DNA of 64,000 nt from Bradyrhizobium betae (GCF_004123905.1 NZ_MZXW01000047.1:62001-126000); one strand, 5' to 3'; positions 26,894 through 36,299 are shown, numbered from the stretch's first letter. The notes: generated by a model from the letters alone, not told the origin. Program-made: numbers and translations.

Positions 26894-29743
26894 TCAGTGC
26901 ATCGAATTGGCGGCGCCATCGTGCAAATGTGAAACGGTCAATACCTGCTTGGCCAACCGTAGATCGACGGTCTCAAGGCCTTCTCGGAATTTTGCGTGCG
27001 TGAGTTGCAGGGCCTGCCGTGCGCGTTCCTTTCGCTCGGCCGAATTTTCCGCAATAGCCAAGCTGGTCGCGGCCCTAAGCTCCCACGACAAGCTGGCTTG
27101 GCTAGCTGATAGTTCGAGCGCAGACAAAAAATACTGCCTGGCAACTGCAAGCCCCTCGTCGTTATGAAGGGCCAGTTCGCCTCTGATGCGGCGCAATTCA
27201 GCAGCGGACCACTGCGCCTCGTCAAGATCGATCTTGGCCCGTTCGAAGACAGCAAATCCCAGCCGTGGGTGACCCGCGGCGGCCGTACATCTTGCAAACT
27301 CTGCTTGCAGGATCCAATTGAACACTCCGTATCGCGCCGCAGACAACTTCTCCAAACCGCGGTACAGCGTCGCCGAAGCTGTATCGCCCCCACCCCGTCT
27401 GACGCTGCAGAGAGCCTGCATGCTGAGGCCGAAGCCGTGATAGCTCTCCACCGCGTATTTGCCGGCGTGGTCGACGAGTTCGTTCGCAAGCGATTCTGTC
27501 TCGGGATCGTCCGGACTAGTCAGATACGTGTTAAAGCTTGCCCAGGCCAGCGCCACGCAGAGCGGTACCGCGTGGTCTAGTTGGCGAGCCTCAGCTATCG
27601 ACGTCAGTTTAAGGCGCCGCGCCTGATCAGGACATCCCCGGAGCCAGGTCAGGTTGGCCAATACGGCCAAGGCGTCGACTTTCCGATCGTAGCCAAACCG
27701 CTTGATGAGAGACCGCCGAGACGCTTCATCATCGCGATGCAGAGACGATTCAAAGTAAGCTTCGGCCTGCAATATTCGTCCAGTGTGATGGTAGGTCACG
27801 CCCCGCATGTAATTGGCCGTTGCGATCGCGCCACGATCGTCGCTCATATCAGCGACATCGCCGCAGCGATCTGCCAATTCTTTTGCCTCGGAATAACGAG
27901 GAAGCCGTATTTGGTGGGCCCACAGAACAAGCAGAGAATCGAGCTGGCATTCTGTGTCGTTAAGACACTCGGCAAGAACGCGCGCTTTCGCCCAGCTTGC
28001 ATATGACTCTTCTGTCATACCATCGGTGAACATCATGCAACTGGCGAGTGCGGACTGAATGACCATTTCTTGACGCGAGCCGGTACTCGCATCGTCGAGC
28101 CGACTGATGGCTTTCGTCATCCACTCCCGACATTCGGTAAGTAGGGCCATTGCCATCCAGGTGCTTGCCGAAGCGGCGGCAAGTTCAATGCCAATTTTCG
28201 AATCGCCTTGGACCGAGAAAGCCCAGTTCAGAGCCGCTCTGACATTGCCGACCTCGTCCTCAAGCGCCTGGAGCCTCTCAGGAATGTCCATTGAAACGCC
28301 TTGTTTGAACAATTCAATGAAGTAGAGCGCGTGCCGCCGGCGCCAACCAACTTCCTCGCCGCTTTCCGCGAACCGTTGTGATGCAAAGGCATGAGTGGTG
28401 TCGAGTAAGCGCAGCCTTGCGCCCTGTCCCTGTGCGGCAATCATCGATTTCGAGCGGAGCTCCCAGATGCAATCCGAGACGTTTGCTTCATCTATCGTTC
28501 CGTCGGCGACAACAGCGACCGCCGCTTCGAACGTAAACCCACCAGCGAAAACACTGAGCCGGCTTAGTATGCGCTTTTCTCTCAAGCCAAGCAGGTCATA
28601 GCTCCATTCCAGCGCGGCGTTCAAGGTCTGGTGCTTGGGCGGCGCCGTTCTACGCCCCACCCATGACAGATTTAGCCGGTCGTCGAGCAAGCTTGCGGTC
28701 TTACTGAGGCCAAATATGTCAATTCTTCCGGCTGCCAGTTCGATTGCCAATGGAATTCCATCGAGCCGCCGGCAGATTCTTGCTGCAATCGGCGCATCGG
28801 CATCTGTTAGCTCGAAGTCACCACGTACGGCCCGCGCGCGATCGATCAGCAGTTGGACCGCGGGATATTGCAGGACGTCATGTGCCGACAAAGTGCTGTC
28901 TTCCCCAGGGCATGCGAGCGCGCAGAGTTCATAGACATGTTCACCTTCAACTCGCATCGCCTCCCGACTCGTCGCGAGCAAATGAAGTGTCGGGACGCGG
29001 CAAATCAGTTCTTCCGCCACAGCCGACACTTCGTCGATAAGGTGTTCGCAACAGTCTAGAAGGATGAGCGTTGGCCTTCCCTGCAGCCGATCGATCAGAG
29101 CCGGTACGACATTGTTTGTTTGCACCGAAACGCCTAGTGCTGCGGCCATTGCTGGAGCGACGAACGAGGCGCCACCGAGAGCACTCAGGTCGACAAAATA
29201 GATTTGGCTAGGGAAAGTGGCGCTCATTTCGTGAGCAACCGCCACCGCTACCGTGGTCTTGCCGATCCCGCCGGGACCGACGATCGTCACAAATTTCTGC
29301 TCGGCCAGCTTCATTTGGATCGCGGCGAGCGCCTCTCTTCGTCCGAGCATCCGGACCAGGCGCGCAGGCAATCGGGACCTCGAAGATGGACTTATATCCC
29401 CGGACATTGGCGAGGAAAGTGACGTTACCGGTACGACGAAGCTGTATCCCCGCCCTGGCACGTTCGCGATATAGCGCCTGCCTGGATCGCTCCGATTGAG
29501 CGCCTTGCGTAGCGCCGAGATATGAACGCGCAGGCTGACCTGTTCAACTCCGCCCTTCGGCCAAACCCGCTCGATCAGGGTTCTCCTACCGACGACCTTG
29601 TTTGCTTGCTCCGCCAGGACAATGAGGAGGTCCATGGCGCGCGCGCCGAGCGGCACGACATTTGCGCCATTCGTCAAAATCCGGCCTCCGACCGACAGTT
29701 CGAAAGGGCCGAAGCTCAGCATTTTGTCTTGCTGGTCGCTCAT
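26894..29743 (-). CDS. winged-helix STAND ATPase regulator with TPR-like repeats (full length, D)
   Basis: 949 residues from ATG 29743 (MSDQQDKMLSFGPFEL). This start overlaps the TGA of the AraC gene (ATGA), so the longer start at 29851 is rejected. Winged helix (VHISALRKALN, YIANVPGRGYSFVV), ATPase with IVGPGGIGKTTVAV, LILLDCCEH and GIPLAIELAAGRID, then long helical repeats to the C-terminus. The coupling to AraC predicts that the two regulators are made in fixed proportion and may act together. Confidence 0.92.
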   Translation of the reverse strand: MSDQQDKMLSFGPFELSVGGRILTNGANVVPLGARAMDLLIVLAEQANKVVGRRTLIERVWPKGGVEQVSLRVHISALRKALNRSDPGRRYIANVPGRGYSFVVPVTSLSSPMSGDISPSSRSRLPARLVRMLGRREALAAIQMKLAEQKFVTIVGPGGIGKTTVAVAVAHEMSATFPSQIYFVDLSALGGASFVAPAMAAALGVSVQTNNVVPALIDRLQGRPTLILLDCCEHLIDEVSAVAEELICRVPTLHLLATSREAMRVEGEHVYELCALACPGEDSTLSAHDVLQYPAVQLLIDRARAVRGDFELTDADAPIAARICRRLDGIPLAIELAAGRIDIFGLSKTASLLDDRLNLSWVGRRTAPPKHQTLNAALEWSYDLLGLREKRILSRLSVFAGGFTFEAAVAVVADGTIDEANVSDCIWELRSKSMIAAQGQGARLRLLDTTHAFASQRFAESGEEVGWRRRHALYFIELFKQGVSMDIPERLQALEDEVGNVRAALNWAFSVQGDSKIGIELAAASASTWMAMALLTECREWMTKAISRLDDASTGSRQEMVIQSALASCMMFTDGMTEESYASWAKARVLAECLNDTECQLDSLLVLWAHQIRLPRYSEAKELADRCGDVADMSDDRGAIATANYMRGVTYHHTGRILQAEAYFESSLHRDDEASRRSLIKRFGYDRKVDALAVLANLTWLRGCPDQARRLKLTSIAEARQLDHAVPLCVALAWASFNTYLTSPDDPETESLANELVDHAGKYAVESYHGFGLSMQALCSVRRGGGDTASATLYRGLEKLSAARYGVFNWILQAEFARCTAAAGHPRLGFAVFERAKIDLDEAQWSAAELRRIRGELALHNDEGLAVARQYFLSALELSASQASLSWELRAATSLAIAENSAERKERARQALQLTHAKFREGLETVDLRLAKQVLTVSHLHDGAANSMH

Positions 29744-30333
29744 GGGATATTTCCGTCCAAGCCGGTTCTTGAGCCGCCCTCGCCAGGAACGCCGCGCTCC
29801 CGTCGCCAGTTGGCCGGACTTTGACCAAAGGCCTGTCTGAAGAGCCTGCATAGATGTGCCTGATCCGAAAATCCTACGCTCAAGGCTATCTCACTGAGTG
29901 GTGCCGCGCTGGTCATCATCAGGTGGCAAGCTCTTTCCAGACGCCTTCTCACTACGTAGGCATGTGGCGATTCGCCGACGGCCAGTTTGAATTTTCGAGA
30001 GAAGTGCGCCTTGCTTCGTCGCGCGATCCCACTGAGATCCCCGATGTGAATCGTACGGTGTAAGTTGCTATCAATGTAAGCTCGCACGCGGACGATCTGC
30101 CAAGCCGCCAGACCGCCCCTGCTGGCGCCGTTAGCGCCTGAACAACGGTCGATCTCTGCTTGCAGGATGTGGGATGCCGTGACCAGCGACGCCTTGGCAG
30201 CCTCCTGATCGCGCCCCAACTCTCTCCTTGCAGTTTCAAGCAGCTTGGCCACGCTATTCGCAATGAGGTGGAATTGCTGACCGTCTGCAAGGGAATACTC
30301 TGTTGCGGCGGTTTGAAGTCCTTCCATGGACAC
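29740..30333 (-). CDS. AraC-family transcription regulator
   Basis: 197 residues. The N-terminal ~85 residues form a short helical region with no recognised sensor. The C-terminal AraC double HTH (about 90-190) shows IVRVRAYIDSNLHRTIHIGD, RRSKAHFSRKFKLAVGESPH and the signature ALSVGFSDQAHLCRLFRQAF. Its TGA overlaps the ATG of the STAND regulator downstream. The tandem acetoacetate-decarboxylase-fold genes lie upstream in the same orientation and are candidate targets. Confidence 0.92.
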   Translation of the reverse strand: MSMEGLQTAATEYSLADGQQFHLIANSVAKLLETARRELGRDQEAAKASLVTASHILQAEIDRCSGANGASRGGLAAWQIVRVRAYIDSNLHRTIHIGDLSGIARRSKAHFSRKFKLAVGESPHAYVVRRRLERACHLMMTSAAPLSEIALSVGFSDQAHLCRLFRQAFGQSPANWRRERGVPGEGGSRTGLDGNIP

Positions 30334-30460
30334 TCCTCAACGTCTATCCGAGCCTTCGGATCGACGGGAAGAGTGCAGTAAGGAGCGCCTCTTGGCTCGT
30401 TAATCAGCGTTATGGAAGGTTAATCTTGCTTCGTACCACGAAACGGATTTGTCATTCTAT

Positions 30461-30480
30461 ATGAGATACTTACATCTCAT
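30461..30480. promoter_or_regulatory. perfect inverted repeat ATGAGAT-N6-ATCTCAT
   Basis: Seven-base perfect arms with a six-base spacer lie 128 bp upstream of the AraC start and 140 bp beyond the stop of the decarboxylase-like gene. It is the best operator candidate for the AraC-STAND unit; autoregulation is inference. Confidence 0.5.
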
Positions 30481-30619
30481 CGAACCTGACTTCGCAGCAT
30501 TCAGAACACCGCCTCACCGCAAGACGCTCCGGCCGAGGCTCTCTGCGCGACGGAGGTACCGTGGAGACCTCTCCGCGAGCGAGGGACTTGGCGCTTCCCC
30601 GTTTAGGGCCGAAATGGTT

Positions 30620-31480
30620 TCAGTCACCTACGAGCCCCCGATCCTCTAATATCTCCAGATCGCTAACCGAGTAAGAAAGTGAGTAACGAAACCCGGACCC
30701 GATCCTCTTCGGCGCGAGCGCGTCGAGTTCTTCGCCGTTCGCTTTCGGAAAGTTAAGTTCGCCCTTCCCGATCCAAGCGCCGGCAACGGTAAGATTATCG
30801 GTGATCGACATCGCCAGCTCGTTGACCGCAGGCTTGTCCTGGTAGCCGGCCGCCAGTCTCGGGAAGTATCGCAGCAAGACCGTGGGGCGACGGAAGAGAG
30901 ACAGTCCGTTTTCAGCCGGCCGGTGCAAGGTAACGCAGGCTTCCGCAAGACGCTCACCATGCGCCGAAAGGCTGGCGCCAAAGCGGCTGCCCGACGTGAC
31001 GGGGGCCGCGGCAGGGCCTAAGGCCGCAAAGGAGCGCGTCTGAAAAATGCTACCCATCTTCTTTGGAAAGCCCTGCGTCCAACCGCGCGCCAGCGCGGCG
31101 TCATTGTCGACATAAATGTATGGACACCACATAACCCGCACGTCGCGATACATGGCGTCAACCAAAACAAATGCCTCGCGATATTGATAACGGGCGGGCT
31201 CAAGATATTCATCGTCCTGGGCGGTGAATTGCCAATCCAGGAACATCATGACGGCGTGACCGCTTGAGTTCGGATCCGGGGAAAGACCATTCGGCAAAGT
31301 CGCGGCCGTCGCGTCTCCGTCCGTCCAGAATTCGACACCAACGGCATCGCCGGCATAGTGCCAGGGTGGTGGCGGGGTTAGAGCGGCTTGGCCGAATGGC
31401 GACTTCGGAACTGTAAAGCCCTTGAGCATTCCCGTGTCCTGCGCGTCACTTTCGTCAGGGAGGTTACCGAAACCGCCCAT
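30620..31480 (-). CDS. acetoacetate decarboxylase-fold enzyme (1)
   Basis: 286 residues, 269 if it starts at the internal MLKGFTVPKSP (residue 18), which aligns with the start of its neighbour. The fold pattern is clear: PPPPWHYAGDAVGVEFW, then YQYREAFVLVDA, CPYIYVDNDAA and GFPKKMG. The Lys-Lys pair (residues 140-141) matches the Schiff-base lysine and its neighbour in acetoacetate decarboxylase, and the Glu of YREA matches the active-site glutamate. The family includes decarboxylases and aldolase/dehydratases, so the substrate is open. It lies 79 bp downstream of its paralogue. Confidence 0.85.
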   Translation of the reverse strand: MGGFGNLPDESDAQDTGMLKGFTVPKSPFGQAALTPPPPWHYAGDAVGVEFWTDGDATAATLPNGLSPDPNSSGHAVMMFLDWQFTAQDDEYLEPARYQYREAFVLVDAMYRDVRVMWCPYIYVDNDAALARGWTQGFPKKMGSIFQTRSFAALGPAAAPVTSGSRFGASLSAHGERLAEACVTLHRPAENGLSLFRRPTVLLRYFPRLAAGYQDKPAVNELAMSITDNLTVAGAWIGKGELNFPKANGEELDALAPKRIGSGFRYSLSYSVSDLEILEDRGLVGD

Positions 31481-31559
31481 AACTGATTTGATTGAAGTGT
31501 GTCGGCTTGTTCATTCCTGCCGCAATCCCGAACGCAACTTAGTGCGATCATTACGATTG

Positions 31560-32360
31560 CTAGGGAGTCAGATCTGCCAGAATCTCGATATCGGTGACGG
31601 AATAGGAGAACGAGAACCGATATCCGCGTCCTACCCTGACTGGCCCCAGCACTTCCAATTCCTCGCCATACGCTTCCGGGAAATCGAGCTCACCCTCGCC
31701 AATCCAGATGTTTGTGGTCAGCAAATGGTCCGAAACGGATCGAACAAGTTCATCCACGGCTGGCCTATCATGCATGCCCGCTGAGACCCGTGGGAGATAT
31801 CGTCGTCCGACAATTCTGCGATCGAGCAAGCCAACAAGACGCTCCGCTCTTTCACGCAAGGTAACACGGGCTTGCACCAACAACCGACCATGAGCCGACA
31901 TGCAGGCTGAGAACCTGCTATCGTGGGCGAGCGGCGCCGACGCCACGCCCATCGTGGGAAACGAGCGGGTCTGGTGTACGGCGCCGAACTTTCTTGGATA
32001 GCCCTGGATCCAACCTCTCATCAAGGCAGCGTCGTTGTCGACATAACAATATGGACACCACGCTATTCGTGTGCCCTGCCACATCGCGTCTAGGAGGACG
32101 CTGAATCCGCGACATTGGTATCTGGCAGGATCGAGATATTCATCGCCCTGCGCGGTGAACTGGTAGTCTGTGAAGAGCGCGACTGAGTGACCTGGACATT
32201 TCTCGTCGAGTTGGACGCCAGTCGGAAGGATGTCGACCGATACATCGGGATCATTCCAGAACTCAACCGCCAGAACGTCACCAGCGAAATGCCACGGGGG
32301 CGACGGGACCAATGCAGCAGCGCCCCGCGGGGACCTCGGAGCCGTGAATCCCTTGAGCAT
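31560..32360 (-). CDS. acetoacetate decarboxylase-fold protein (2), altered active site
   Basis: 266 residues, a paralogue of the next gene over its whole length (SPPWHFAGDVLAVEFW, CPYCYVDNDAALMRGW). At the catalytic pair it has Arg123-Lys124 (GYPRKFG) in place of Lys-Lys, and the active-site Glu position is Gly (CRGF). By comparison with acetoacetate decarboxylase, the Schiff-base lysine and the glutamate are therefore both replaced. It may bind ligand without decarboxylation, use the remaining lysine, or catalyse another reaction. It is the first gene of the group running towards AraC. Confidence 0.83.
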   Translation of the reverse strand: MLKGFTAPRSPRGAAALVPSPPWHFAGDVLAVEFWNDPDVSVDILPTGVQLDEKCPGHSVALFTDYQFTAQGDEYLDPARYQCRGFSVLLDAMWQGTRIAWCPYCYVDNDAALMRGWIQGYPRKFGAVHQTRSFPTMGVASAPLAHDSRFSACMSAHGRLLVQARVTLRERAERLVGLLDRRIVGRRYLPRVSAGMHDRPAVDELVRSVSDHLLTTNIWIGEGELDFPEAYGEELEVLGPVRVGRGYRFSFSYSVTDIEILADLTP

Positions 32361-32604
32361 GTCCTCGCCCCGCCAGCAATCCGCATTAAGCGCATCATTT
32401 CGTACCCAAGGTTAGCGTTGGCGTCGACTCCAAAGCTTGGACAAACGTGTAATAGCTTGATGATTCGTGCTTACCCGATGTCGATACAAACCAGTTGAAC
32501 CGAACAACCACGTATTGCCAAATCCTGCGCAAGTCGCTTCCAGGAAGACGGAGGGCCGCAGCGGGGTCGAAAACTACAAACTCTGATGTCTTGCGACCGC
32601 GGTC

Positions 32605-32880
32605 GTGTGCGTCCCTGTGCTTGCGCTCGCAATTGCTTGGCCTGCCCCTTCGTTCTCACAGGGGACACCGGAACAGCGTTTGGCATGCACGCCCGACGGG
32701 TTGATACTTTGCAGTGCGTTCATCTGCAATGCGGACGACATAACGGCTTGTCTCAGAGAGCGCAGCTCCGAACTCAGCGATGCTTGCAGGCAGGTGATCC
32801 AGGTGGACGTCACGCAAATGTCCGGCGCTAGAGATACTAATAGCGCTCGCAAACGCACCACACGACAGACTGATCGTTAG
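32605..32880 (+). CDS. small exported Cys-rich protein
   Basis: 91 residues from GTG 32605. A short signal sequence (VPVLALAIAWPAPSFSQ) is followed by a four-to-five-cysteine domain with ACTPDGLILCSAFIC, ACLRERSSELSDAC and RQVI. The pattern resembles small periplasmic proteins common in Bradyrhizobium. An in-frame stop lies just upstream, and an ATG in another phase nearby hints that the natural start may have been shifted. The function is unknown. Confidence 0.6.
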   Translation: MCVPVLALAIAWPAPSFSQGTPEQRLACTPDGLILCSAFICNADDITACLRERSSELSDACRQVIQVDVTQMSGARDTNSARKRTTRQTDR

Positions 32881-33289
32881 ACGTCCAGTCCCATTTGAAT
32901 TGTGATGGTGAACAACATGGCGCCGCGCATCTTCCACTGTCTGCGCGACGTGTTCGCGGCTGCTGGAACTGGGCTATTTGCACGATCTTTCCAGCTCAAA
33001 GCGCTATTGCGGGATCCAGTGCTATCCTGGACGAATGATGAGCGGCACCGTCGGATCAATTACTCCAATGAACCCGTTCGAGCTCGCGATCTCCTTGCCA
33101 ATGCTGAGACACCGCCGCCTCAGCGCTGTTCGACAACGATCGCGTCTGACGCGTGAGACGTATTCCACCTGAATTGGCCTGAAACGGCGGTCGCGCCGCC
33201 GAGCGCCCCCTCCTGATCGACGGCGCCACCAACATTATCGTAAATGCACTGCGTAGAGAGGCTCGCTGGCGGCCCGTATCCTGCGCACT
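32881..33289. other. intergenic, 409 bp
   Basis: It lies between the exported-protein gene and the 3' end of the cyo operon. Short frames on both strands look like chance. No hairpin with a T run was found for the cyo operon. Confidence 0.4.
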
Positions 33290-33685
33290 TCATTGTTGCA
33301 TCTGCATGCTCATCGGCGCACCCGACGGCATCATCATGTTGATATTCATATCTGCCACGATCCACATCGTGCCGGCGATCACGACGAATACAATGAGGGC
33401 GCCAAAGGCGAGCGCGAGCACGTTGTTGGTGCTTTCCGGCCCGCTACTGATATGCAGGAAAAACACCAGGTGAATGCCCATCTGGGCAATGGCGAGGACG
33501 GCGAGCCCGAGGAATACGCCGCCCGGCCAGAGCAGCGTCGTATTTGCAGTCCAAAACGACGTGGCCGTGAGAAGAACCGCCACAACAAGGCCGATCGTGT
33601 AGACGAGAAACTCGGATGGAGCCGATGCGTGCATCTCGCGGCTCGGCCTGTCTCCGGGTGCGCGTTCCTGTCGGGCTTCGGTCAT
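33290..33685 (-). CDS. cyoD: cytochrome bo3-type quinol oxidase subunit IV
   Basis: 131 residues from ATG 33685, which overlaps the cyoC stop (ATGA). Three membrane segments (FLVYTIGLVVAVLLTATSF, PGGVFLGLAVLAIAQMGIHL with VFFLHI, LAFGALIVFVVIAGTMWIV) match CyoD. The length is slightly above the usual ~110, with a Met-rich C-terminal tail (MNINMMMPSGAPMSMQMQQ). It is an assembly/stability subunit of the oxidase and the last gene of the operon. Confidence 0.92.
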   Translation of the reverse strand: MTEARQERAPGDRPSREMHASAPSEFLVYTIGLVVAVLLTATSFWTANTTLLWPGGVFLGLAVLAIAQMGIHLVFFLHISSGPESTNNVLALAFGALIVFVVIAGTMWIVADMNINMMMPSGAPMSMQMQQ

Positions 33686-34314
33686 GAACTCACTCCCATC
33701 AAATAAACCACCGTGAATACCCCGACCCAAACGATGTCAAGCGCGTGCCAGAACAACGAGAAGCAGAGCAGGCGATGCTCCACCCTTGCAGCAAATCCGA
33801 ATACCGCCACCTGCACCATCATAACGATCAGCCAGATCAGGCCGAGCGCGACGTGCAGCCCGTGGCATCCGACAAGCGTGAAGAATGCGGACAGAAACGC
33901 GCTCCGCTGCGGCGCCGCGCCGATGGAGATCATGCTTGAGAATTCGCGGATCTCGAGACTAAGAAACGTGACTCCGAGTGCGAAAGTGATCAGAGCCCCT
34001 AAATAGGTCCTGAGGTAGCGGCGCGAATTGGTGGCCAAGGACATCAATCCGCAAGTGTAGCTCGAAACGAGAAGGCAAACAGTTTCAATCGCGACCGTAG
34101 TCTGATTGAACAACTGGGCGCCGGTCGGCCCGCCGGCTGTGGAGCGCACGAGGACCGCGTAGCTCGCGAACAGCGCGGCAAACATGATGATATCACTCAG
34201 CAGGAAGATCCAGAAGCCATAGGCGACCACGATCCTCTTTGGAGCAGGTCCCGCTTCGCTCGCATTTGGCAGTGCGTCTTGCGGAATCTGATCAATTGCG
34301 ACGGCGATATTCAT
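33682..34314 (-). CDS. cyoC: cytochrome bo3-type quinol oxidase subunit III
   Basis: 210 residues, five membrane segments in the short CyoC arrangement (FWIFLLSDIIMFAALFASYA, ETVCLLVSSYTCGLMSLA, GCHGLHVALGLIWLIVMM). HGLHV and the C-terminal HALDIVWVGVFTVVYLMG are typical. It is coupled on both sides by ATGA overlaps (with cyoB at 34314 and cyoD at 33685). It supports the catalytic subunit. Confidence 0.95.
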   Translation of the reverse strand: MNIAVAIDQIPQDALPNASEAGPAPKRIVVAYGFWIFLLSDIIMFAALFASYAVLVRSTAGGPTGAQLFNQTTVAIETVCLLVSSYTCGLMSLATNSRRYLRTYLGALITFALGVTFLSLEIREFSSMISIGAAPQRSAFLSAFFTLVGCHGLHVALGLIWLIVMMVQVAVFGFAARVEHRLLCFSLFWHALDIVWVGVFTVVYLMGVSS

Positions 34315-36299
34315 GCTGCAACTCCTGCCTGATGGGATCGTACGAACCGGGCGATCTCCTCGGCTGGCACCTCAATTTCGTTGTGGCGGCGGAATGAGAA
34401 GGCAAGCAACGTCAGGAATGCGCCGAACACTCCGACGCTGGCCAGCCACCAAATGTGCCAGATGAGCGCGAAGCCGATGACGACCGCGAAGAAGGCAGTA
34501 ACAAAGCCGGTGGCGCTGTTCTTCGGCATTTCGACCGGCTCGTACTTGCACGTCGGCGTTGGCTCGTCCTTTGTCGCTTGCGCGCGGTACTTGCTGCTCC
34601 AGAATGCGTCGAGTCCGGCGACCTTGGGTTGGAACGCAAAGTTCCACGCCGGCGGCGGCGACGCCGTCGCCCACTCTAGCGTACGACCGTTCCACGGATC
34701 ACCGGTCACGTCGCTTAGCTCCTCGCGATTGCGGATCGACACAACGAGTTGCACGACTTGGCAAACGACGCCGACCAGGATGATAGCGGTACCGAACGCC
34801 GCCGCTATCAACCACGGCTGCCAGGACAAATTGTCGTAATGTTGCATGCGCCGGGTCATGCCCATCAGGCCCAGCACGTAGAGTGGCATGAAAGCGACAT
34901 AGAAGCCGACCAGCCAGCACCAGAACGAGGCTTTGCCCCAACGTTCGTCGAGCTTGAACCCGAATGCCTTGGGGAACCAATAATTGTACCCCGCCATCAC
35001 GCCGAACACGACGCCGCCGATAGCGACGTTGTGGAAGTGCGCGACCAGGAACACGCTGTTGTGCAACTGGAAGTCAGCCGGAGGCACCGCCATGAGCACG
35101 CCGGTCATGCCGCCGATGACGAAAGTCACCATGAAGCCAATCGACCACAGCACTGGCACCGAAAGCCGGACCCGGCCGCCGTACATCGTGAACAGCCAGT
35201 TGAACACCTTCGCGCCCGTCGGCAAAGCGATGATCATGCTCATGACGCCGAAGAAGCCGTTGACGTTTGCGCTGGCACCCATTGTGAAAAAGTGATGCAG
35301 CCAGACCAAGAAGGAGAGGATACAGATGGTCATCGTCGCGGCTACCATCGAGCGATAGCCGAACAACGGCTTGCCGGAGAAGGTCGCCATCACTTCCGAG
35401 AATACGCCGAACGCTGGCAGGATCAGGATGTAGACTTCGGGGTGCCCCCATACCCAGAACAGGTTGGAGTACAGCATCTGATTGCCTTGGCCTCCGAGCG
35501 TGAAGAAGTGAAAGCCGAGATAGCGATCGAGCGCCAGCATCGCGAGCGTCGCGGTCAGGACCGGAAAAGCCGCAACAATGAGCAGGTTCGCGGCAAGCGC
35601 GGTCCAGCAGAAGACCGGCATGCGCATATAGCTCATCCCTGGCGCGCGCAGTTTGAGGATTGTCGTGACGAAGTTAATACCCGCCAGCAAGGTGCCGATA
35701 CCGGAGATTTGCAGCGACCAAAGATAGTAGTCGACGCCGACGCCGGGCGAATATTGCATTTCGCTCAGGGGGGGATAGCCCCACCAGGTGGCTTTTGAGA
35801 ACTCGCCCACTGCCAGTGAAATGTTAACCAACAACGCGCCCGAAGCAGTCAGCCAGAAGCTGACGGAGTTGAGCGTAGGGAACGCGACGTCGCGAACACC
35901 CAGTTGCAACGGGACCGCGAAGTTCATGAGCCCCACCACGAACGGCATTGCCATGAACAAAATCATGATCGTGCCGTGGGCAGAGAAAATCTGATTGAAA
36001 TGCTCCGGCGGCAGATACCCTTGTGCACCGCCTGCTGCCAGCGCCTGCTGCGCTCGGATCATGATTGCATCGCTAAAACCGCGCAGCATCATGACGAGCG
36101 CCAATATGCAATACATGGCGCCTATCCGCTTGTGGTCGACCGAGGTCAGCCATTCGCGCCACAGATAGAGCCAGGCTCCCTTCGCGGTGACGAACCCTAG
36201 AACAACCACCACGACCAGGACCATGAAGCCCGTTGCGCCCATGATGATCGGCTCATGAAGGGGGATCGCGTTCCAATCGAGCTTGCCAAGGAGATTCAT
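34311..36299 (-). CDS. cyoB: cytochrome bo3-type quinol oxidase subunit I
   Basis: 662 residues from ATG 36299 (MNLLGKLDW). The heme-copper oxidase core is intact: WGHPEVYILILPAFG supplies the CuB histidine and cross-linked tyrosine, HHFFTMG supplies two further CuB histidines, and VAHFHNVAIGG supplies the heme ligands. About 14-15 membrane segments. It reduces oxygen to water with ubiquinol electrons and pumps protons. ATGA overlaps join it to cyoA and cyoC. The length matches CyoB. Confidence 0.97.
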   Translation of the reverse strand: MNLLGKLDWNAIPLHEPIIMGATGFMVLVVVVVLGFVTAKGAWLYLWREWLTSVDHKRIGAMYCILALVMMLRGFSDAIMIRAQQALAAGGAQGYLPPEHFNQIFSAHGTIMILFMAMPFVVGLMNFAVPLQLGVRDVAFPTLNSVSFWLTASGALLVNISLAVGEFSKATWWGYPPLSEMQYSPGVGVDYYLWSLQISGIGTLLAGINFVTTILKLRAPGMSYMRMPVFCWTALAANLLIVAAFPVLTATLAMLALDRYLGFHFFTLGGQGNQMLYSNLFWVWGHPEVYILILPAFGVFSEVMATFSGKPLFGYRSMVAATMTICILSFLVWLHHFFTMGASANVNGFFGVMSMIIALPTGAKVFNWLFTMYGGRVRLSVPVLWSIGFMVTFVIGGMTGVLMAVPPADFQLHNSVFLVAHFHNVAIGGVVFGVMAGYNYWFPKAFGFKLDERWGKASFWCWLVGFYVAFMPLYVLGLMGMTRRMQHYDNLSWQPWLIAAAFGTAIILVGVVCQVVQLVVSIRNREELSDVTGDPWNGRTLEWATASPPPAWNFAFQPKVAGLDAFWSSKYRAQATKDEPTPTCKYEPVEMPKNSATGFVTAFFAVVIGFALIWHIWWLASVGVFGAFLTLLAFSFRRHNEIEVPAEEIARFVRSHQAGVAA

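Noticed and set aside
32877..32915. Short minus-strand MLFTITIQM resembling the start of muconolactone isomerase
   Set aside because: Only 13 residues before a stop; too short to support.
34749..35798. 349-codon plus-strand open frame
   Set aside because: Antisense to cyoB; His/Asp/Glu-rich composition typical of a shadow of membrane-protein codons.
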